Below, in pieces: positions 15,426 to 18,833 of a stretch of 18,833 nucleotides of DNA. A program made the position numbers and the translations under genes. The first letter of the stretch is position 1. Every line of letters begins with the position of its first letter. Under the pieces are notes generated by a model that ran no database searches, was not told the origin of the DNA, and saw nothing but the letters and a program-made list of their open reading frames with translations. This DNA is from an uncultured Lachnospiraceae bacterium (GTDB taxonomy: Bacteria > Bacillota > Clostridia > Lachnospirales > Lachnospiraceae): positions 1 through 18,833 of the forward strand of contig USDK01000050.1 of the NCBI GenBank assembly GCA_900553355.1, read 5' to 3'.

Positions 15426-16424
15426 ATGGCAACCCTGCAGGAAATCGCAGATAAACTTGGTATATCAAAAGGAACCGTATCAAAGGCGCTGAACGGCGCT
15501 CCCGACATCAGCGAGGCCTTGCAGAAAACCGTAGTCGAGGCCGCTGTAGAAATGGGCTATCATAAGCCGCGCCACCCGGGAAAGGTCCGGAAACTCTGTA
15601 TCCTGATCGAGCATATGGAATACCAAAAGCCCCATCACTTCGGCTATGAACTGATCCTTGGTTTCCGACAGATGGCTGAACCTGCCGGTTACACTGTCGA
15701 TATCGTACCCGTGACAGAAGAATTGCAGAATTCTCTTTCCTACGATGCTTTTATGCTGTGTCATGATTACCTTGGCGCATTTGTGCTCGGCTTTTCTCTC
15801 ACCGATCCCTGGATGGAGCATTTCCCTGGCAGCCATACGCCGGCAGTCCTCTATGACAACTATATCTCCTCCAATCCCCACATTGCCACCGTAGGTGTGG
15901 ACAACCAGGAGGGAATGGATCTGGCTGTCTCCCATCTAAGAAGGCTTGGCCACACCAGGATCGGCTATCTCAGTCACGCACTGGATTCCCATATCATGCG
16001 AGTGCGCCGGGAGTCCTTCCTCCAGGCGATGCACCACCAGGGGCTTGCGGCTGATGATTCCCTCACCGGGAGTTCCCACTACATCTCCCACTGTATGGAA
16101 AAGCACCTGCCCCGTCTGCTGTACGACCAGCATGTAACAGCCCTTATCTGCAGCCACGATCAGATCGCAAATGCGGCAGTGATCCAGTGCCAGCAGATGA
16201 GCTTCCGGGTTCCAGAGGAAATCAGCATCGTAGGTTTCGATGATTTGCCCTTCTGCGCCTACACCTCTCCGCCGCTCACCACCATCCGGCAGGACCGCCT
16301 CCAGCTCGGAAAAAGCGGCTACTACGCCCTGGCAAGCCTGCTGAGCGGGATTCCGATCGGAACACTGCTGCTGCACGCCAGGCTGGTCGTACGAAACTCT
16401 ACGAATCAAATTTCACACAAATAG
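15426..16424 (+). CDS. LacI-family transcriptional regulator
   Basis: A 332-residue repressor. The N-terminal LacI helix-turn-helix and hinge run from LQEIADKLGISKGTVSKALNG at residues 3-23 through EMGYHKPRHPGKVRK at about 41-55. The rest is a periplasmic-binding-protein-like sugar sensor, including the typical AVSHLRRLGHTRIGYLS and IVGFDDLPFCAYTSPPLTTIRQ stretches. The ATG at 15426 is chosen because AAAGGAGG lies 10 nt upstream and translation then begins at the HTH; upstream in-frame codons lie in the leader. It diverges from glgP-malQ-malL and is probably its regulator (MalR-like), sensing maltose, maltodextrin or a phosphosugar. It converges with the lysozyme gene across a perfect palindrome. 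The ligand is inferred. Confidence 0.93.
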   Translation: MATLQEIADKLGISKGTVSKALNGAPDISEALQKTVVEAAVEMGYHKPRHPGKVRKLCILIEHMEYQKPHHFGYELILGFRQMAEPAGYTVDIVPVTEELQNSLSYDAFMLCHDYLGAFVLGFSLTDPWMEHFPGSHTPAVLYDNYISSNPHIATVGVDNQEGMDLAVSHLRRLGHTRIGYLSHALDSHIMRVRRESFLQAMHHQGLAADDSLTGSSHYISHCMEKHLPRLLYDQHVTALICSHDQIANAAVIQCQQMSFRVPEEISIVGFDDLPFCAYTSPPLTTIRQDRLQLGKSGYYALASLLSGIPIGTLLLHARLVVRNSTNQISHK

Positions 16425-16441
16425 GGACACCCTGTTTGTCA

Positions 16442-16482
16442 AACGGGGACGTACACTTTTGCAAAAAGTGTACGTCCCCGTT
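16442..16482. repeat. GGGGACGTAC palindrome with perfect 19-bp stem
   Basis: AACGGGGACGTACACTTTT at 16442-16460 pairs without mismatch with 16464-16482 around a GCA loop. It fills the gap between the convergent LacI-family and lysozyme genes. Neither strand has a clean T run after the stem, so it resembles a REP/BIME-type repeat more than a standard terminator, though it may still stop transcription. It shares the GGGGACGTAC core (GGGGACGTACAC when the other copy is read on the minus strand) with the palindrome at 4264-4320. Confidence 0.8.
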
Positions 16483-16498
16483 CACATTCCGTTTACAT

Positions 16499-17284
16499 TT
16501 ACGATATCCGGATTTTCTGTCCTGGATAGATCAAATTCGGATTCGATATCCCATTGATCTGGGCCAGTCTCTGATAGGTTGTGCCATACCGCTGTGCGAT
16601 TTCGCTCAGCGTATCTCCTCTCTTTACGGTATATACGACCGGCTGGGCGGCTCCGGAAGAGGAGCTGCCTCCCGCGTAGGCGTCCCATGCCGCTCTGTCG
16701 CCATAAAATACATCCAGATCAAGGTCGCCGCTGTATCCAGAGAGTCTTCCGCTGGACGTGTACTGATACAAAGCTGCAAACTTCCATGCGCCGGTTCCTC
16801 CTATCAGCGGTGCATCCGGGTTATAGCCCATCACCGTATCTCCTGCATAATATCCTGCATTCCAAAGTCCATAATCTCCATTCACGACCGCCGACCAGTC
16901 GTAGCCGTTTACCGTACTGTTATTCATATAGATCAGCGGCTTCACTCCCGTCAGCTGATACACTTTGTCAAGCCATTCCTTTGCCCAGGCCGGCCCCCGG
17001 GACACCCCACTTCCTTCCCAGTCCAGCGCAAGAACCGCTTTCTTGATATATCCTTTGATATTATTGACGAAATATTCCGCTTCTGCTGAAGCGCCATTTT
17101 TCCCGGCAAAATGATAAACTCCCAGCTTTTTCCCAAGTCTCAGCCCCTGCTGAAATGCCCGGTCACAATCAGGATTCACATAAGTCAGGCCTTCCGTTGC
17201 CTTTATGATCACAAAGTCACAGGGGACCTTTGAAAGATTGATTCCCTTCTGCCAGCTGGAAATATCAATTCCATTTAAACTCAT
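16499..17284 (-). CDS. GH25 lysozyme (N-acetylmuramidase) with C-terminal LysM
   Basis: A 261-residue peptidoglycan muramidase. The GH25 domain covers about 1-200: GIDISSWQ at 5-12 (D7), the catalytic DWE with D88 and E90, and the late GDLDLDVFYG with D187, D189 and D191. A Gly/Ser-rich linker (about 204-214) leads to one LysM cell-wall-binding repeat at about 217-261 (YTVKRGDTLSEIAQRYGTT). There is no signal peptide or transmembrane segment, as in phage endolysins that leave the cell through a holin; no holin is encoded here. The ATG at 17284 has AAAGGAG 9 nt upstream; an in-frame start 12 codons earlier lacks a site and adds no export signal. It lies 68 nt after dsdA on the same strand with no clear promoter, so it may be cotranscribed. 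It may be a prophage relic or a housekeeping autolysin exported another way. Confidence 0.93.
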   Translation of the reverse strand: MSLNGIDISSWQKGINLSKVPCDFVIIKATEGLTYVNPDCDRAFQQGLRLGKKLGVYHFAGKNGASAEAEYFVNNIKGYIKKAVLALDWEGSGVSRGPAWAKEWLDKVYQLTGVKPLIYMNNSTVNGYDWSAVVNGDYGLWNAGYYAGDTVMGYNPDAPLIGGTGAWKFAALYQYTSSGRLSGYSGDLDLDVFYGDRAAWDAYAGGSSSSGAAQPVVYTVKRGDTLSEIAQRYGTTYQRLAQINGISNPNLIYPGQKIRIS

Positions 17285-17352
17285 ACTGTAATACTCCTTT
17301 CTGTGAAACTTTTTCTTCACTTCTTACAGTATTAGCATATGGAACCAGTCCC

Positions 17353-18681
17353 TTAAATGTTCCTGATCTCCTTTCGCCGGTATTCTTCCCGCACTTCTTC
17401 CGGCACCAGTCTGCCTCCGGTACCCCAGGCAATATGCACTGCCTGATCCAGGCTCTGCTCAAGTCCGTGCTTTTGCAGGTATTCCTGAGTTTCTGGATAT
17501 TTCAGAAGTTTTACCGGCCCTTCAAATGCAGCACAGGAACTCGGTTCAATGAAGATGTCCTCTGTATCCCAGAGCGCGCGCATGTACTCATAGAGCCACC
17601 GGTCATCTACCGTAAATTCTCCGGACAGCATAGGTTCCATCACCTTCCCGACGAATCCGGAAGGGCGCCCCACCGCCAGACCGTCTGCATCAGTCTGTCC
17701 TGTCAGCCCCACATCCTGCACACAGATCTGATTATGCAGTCCACTTGCCATTCCAAGGAGCATACACGGCGCCTGTGTCGGTTCTACGAAAAAGACATGG
17801 ACGTTATCGCCCCAGAGTTCTTTCATTCCAAACGTTATGCCGCCGGGCGCTCCGCCCACTCCACAGGGAATATATACAAACATCGGATGTTCGTCATCTA
17901 CCGTAATATTTAATTCATCAAGCTGGTTTTTCAGACGTCCTGCTGCCACGGCATAACCCATAAACAAATTTCTGGAGTTTTCATCGTCTACAAAATAGCT
18001 CTTCGGATCTGCATCGGATTCTCTCCTTCCATTCTTGACAGCCTCGCTGTAATCGGATTCATATTCAATCACCTTTACGCCGTGGCTTCTTAACATATCC
18101 TTTTTCCACTGGCGTGCATCCGCCGACATATGAACAATCACCTGATAACCAATAGCCGCACTGGCAATCCCGATACTCAGGCCAAGATTTCCCGTAGATC
18201 CCACCTGAATCTTGTACTGACTGAAATATTCCCTGCATTTTTCAGATGCCAGAATAGAATAATCGTCTTCTTTCGTCAGAATCCCTGCCTCAAACGCCAG
18301 ATCTTCCGTGTGCTTCAGCACTTCATAGATACCTCCCCTTGCTTTGACAGACCCGGCCACCGCAAGTGCATTATCCTGCTTCAGAAGCAGCCTTCCCGGT
18401 ATCCTGCAGTCAAACTTTTCTTCCAGCGCCTTCTGCATCCCTGGAACCGGCGTCAGCGGAGATTCAATGATACCATTCAGCGGTTCCGTCTCCGGAAAAC
18501 ACTTCCGGATCAGCGGTGCGAAACGCCTGAGCCTTTCTTCCGCATCGGTAATCTCCCATGCCTCTACCGGCAGGTTTTCTTTTGCCAGGCTCCACTTGGT
18601 CAGCTTGTCATTGATCCATCCAATCTGCGCGGCTGATGCAATCTTCTGAATCACCGGATTTTTCATATACTCTTTTTCCAC
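17353..18681 (-). CDS. dsdA: D-serine ammonia-lyase (D-serine dehydratase)
   Basis: A 442-residue PLP enzyme converting D-serine to pyruvate and ammonia; the length matches E. coli DsdA. The PLP lysine is K113 in AVAGSVKARGGIYE. The phosphate-binding loop is GSTGNLGLSIGI at about 161-172, and PCGVGGAPGG is the later glycine loop. The start is taken as GTG at 18681 because GGGAGG lies 7 nt upstream and the next residues (EKEYMKNPVIQKI) align with the family N-terminus; the ATG at 18720 lies between promoter and ribosome binding site. It detoxifies D-serine or uses it as a carbon and nitrogen source. No DsdC-type regulator or D-serine permease is in the window. Confidence 0.95.
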   Translation of the reverse strand: MEKEYMKNPVIQKIASAAQIGWINDKLTKWSLAKENLPVEAWEITDAEERLRRFAPLIRKCFPETEPLNGIIESPLTPVPGMQKALEEKFDCRIPGRLLLKQDNALAVAGSVKARGGIYEVLKHTEDLAFEAGILTKEDDYSILASEKCREYFSQYKIQVGSTGNLGLSIGIASAAIGYQVIVHMSADARQWKKDMLRSHGVKVIEYESDYSEAVKNGRRESDADPKSYFVDDENSRNLFMGYAVAAGRLKNQLDELNITVDDEHPMFVYIPCGVGGAPGGITFGMKELWGDNVHVFFVEPTQAPCMLLGMASGLHNQICVQDVGLTGQTDADGLAVGRPSGFVGKVMEPMLSGEFTVDDRWLYEYMRALWDTEDIFIEPSSCAAFEGPVKLLKYPETQEYLQKHGLEQSLDQAVHIAWGTGGRLVPEEVREEYRRKEIRNI

Positions 18682-18707
18682 AACGTTTCCTCCCTTCCTG
18701 CATTTTA

Positions 18708-18737
18708 CCGATATTATCATTACATTTATTATATCGG
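18708..18737. promoter_or_regulatory. Imperfect inverted repeat over the dsdA -10 region
   Basis: CCGATATTATCA and TTATTATATCGG face each other across six bases, with 10 of 12 positions symmetrical. One arm includes the dsdA -10 hexamer, so a dimeric repressor bound here would block the promoter. No candidate regulator is encoded next to dsdA. Confidence 0.45.
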
Positions 18738-18756
18738 ATTTTCTGACCTCTGCCTA
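18728..18756 (-). promoter_or_regulatory. Putative dsdA promoter
   Basis: On the minus strand a perfect TATAAT (18733-18728) lies 17 bp after TAGGCA (18756-18751), a 4-of-6 match to the -35 consensus. Transcription would begin about 40 bp before the GTG start. Confidence 0.55.
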
Positions 18757-18780
18757 GACAAAACCCCCATAATAAAATAA

Positions 18781-18831
18781 GGGGCTGTCGCATCAATGAT
18801 TAGGAAATCATAGATGCGGCAGCATCTTTTT
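18781..18831 (+). terminator. GGGGCTGTCGCA-family hairpin terminator at the right window edge
   Basis: On the plus strand GCTGTCGCATC (18784-18794) pairs with GATGCGGCAGC (18813-18823), and ATGATT/AATCAT continues the stem to an AGGA loop. ATC and five T follow. As in the copy at 12-54, one pair is G-U only in this direction. No plus-strand gene lies just upstream in the window, so it either ends read-through transcription or works in reverse for a minus-strand gene beyond the edge. Confidence 0.7.
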
Positions 18832-18833
18832 GC

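Noticed and set aside
17285..17320. Upstream start of the lysozyme gene giving a basic N-terminus
   Set aside because: The 12 extra residues (MKKKFHRKEYYS) are not followed by a hydrophobic core, so they do not make a signal peptide, and the frame crosses the good ribosome binding site of the ATG at 17284.
16499..18681. Functional link between D-serine lyase and lysozyme in cell-wall D-serine recycling
   Set aside because: The genes are adjacent on one strand, but nothing in either sequence shows use of D-serine-containing peptidoglycan; adjacency alone is too weak.
1..18833. Window as one transposon with terminal inverted repeats
   Set aside because: The end hairpins behave as terminators, differ in inner stem and loop, and no transposase or integrase lies between them.

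Overview
The window looks like chromosome from a gut-type Firmicute, most likely a Lachnospiraceae member (Blautia/Dorea-like). This is inferred from moderate GC, strong AAGGAGG-type ribosome binding sites, TATAAT promoters with short leaders, a GH31 enzyme closely resembling the Blautia (Ruminococcus) obeum isomaltase as I remember it, and a glgP-malQ-malL operon. There are 15 protein genes. I saw no tRNA, rRNA, CRISPR array or transposase.

Layout: (1) 56-4294, a divergent pair: an AraC regulator (-) facing a GH31 alpha-glucosidase and an MFS transporter (+). (2) 4330-8807, a tightly packed minus-strand operon of five genes: SCP2-like lipid-binding protein, membrane-anchored alpha/beta hydrolase, free-standing condensation-domain protein, acyl carrier protein and acyl-AMP ligase. 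A TetR regulator (9028-9639, +) diverges from it, and two GACC-N3-GGTC palindromes sit in the operon's promoter. (3) 9645-15057, a minus-strand alpha-glucan operon: glycogen/maltodextrin phosphorylase, 4-alpha-glucanotransferase and GH13 oligo-1,6-glucosidase. A LacI-family regulator (15426-16424, +) diverges from it. (4) 16499-17284, a phage-type GH25-LysM lysozyme without a signal peptide, and 17353-18681, D-serine ammonia-lyase, both on the minus strand.

Regions 1 and 3 form an alpha-glucoside block. The two glucosidases carry residues associated with alpha-1,6 preference, so isomaltose-type and branched dextrins would be debranched to glucose, while the phosphorylase and glucanotransferase handle linear alpha-1,4 chains. 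Region 2 is the most unusual part: activation (ligase), carrier (ACP), transfer (condensation domain), hydrolysis or release (hydrolase) and lipid binding (SCP2) together suggest a small, undescribed acyl-lipid assembly pathway under TetR control.

Structured non-coding DNA recurs at gene ends. Copies of a GGGGCTGTCGCA terminator hairpin lie at both window ends in opposite orientation. A GGGGACGTAC palindrome lies between two of the convergent gene pairs, and a bidirectional terminator is embedded in the 3' end of the tetR-type gene. No stretch over 300 bases lacks a gene except 15058-15425, which holds the divergent glgP/lacI-type promoters, helically phased direct repeats and several inverted repeats.
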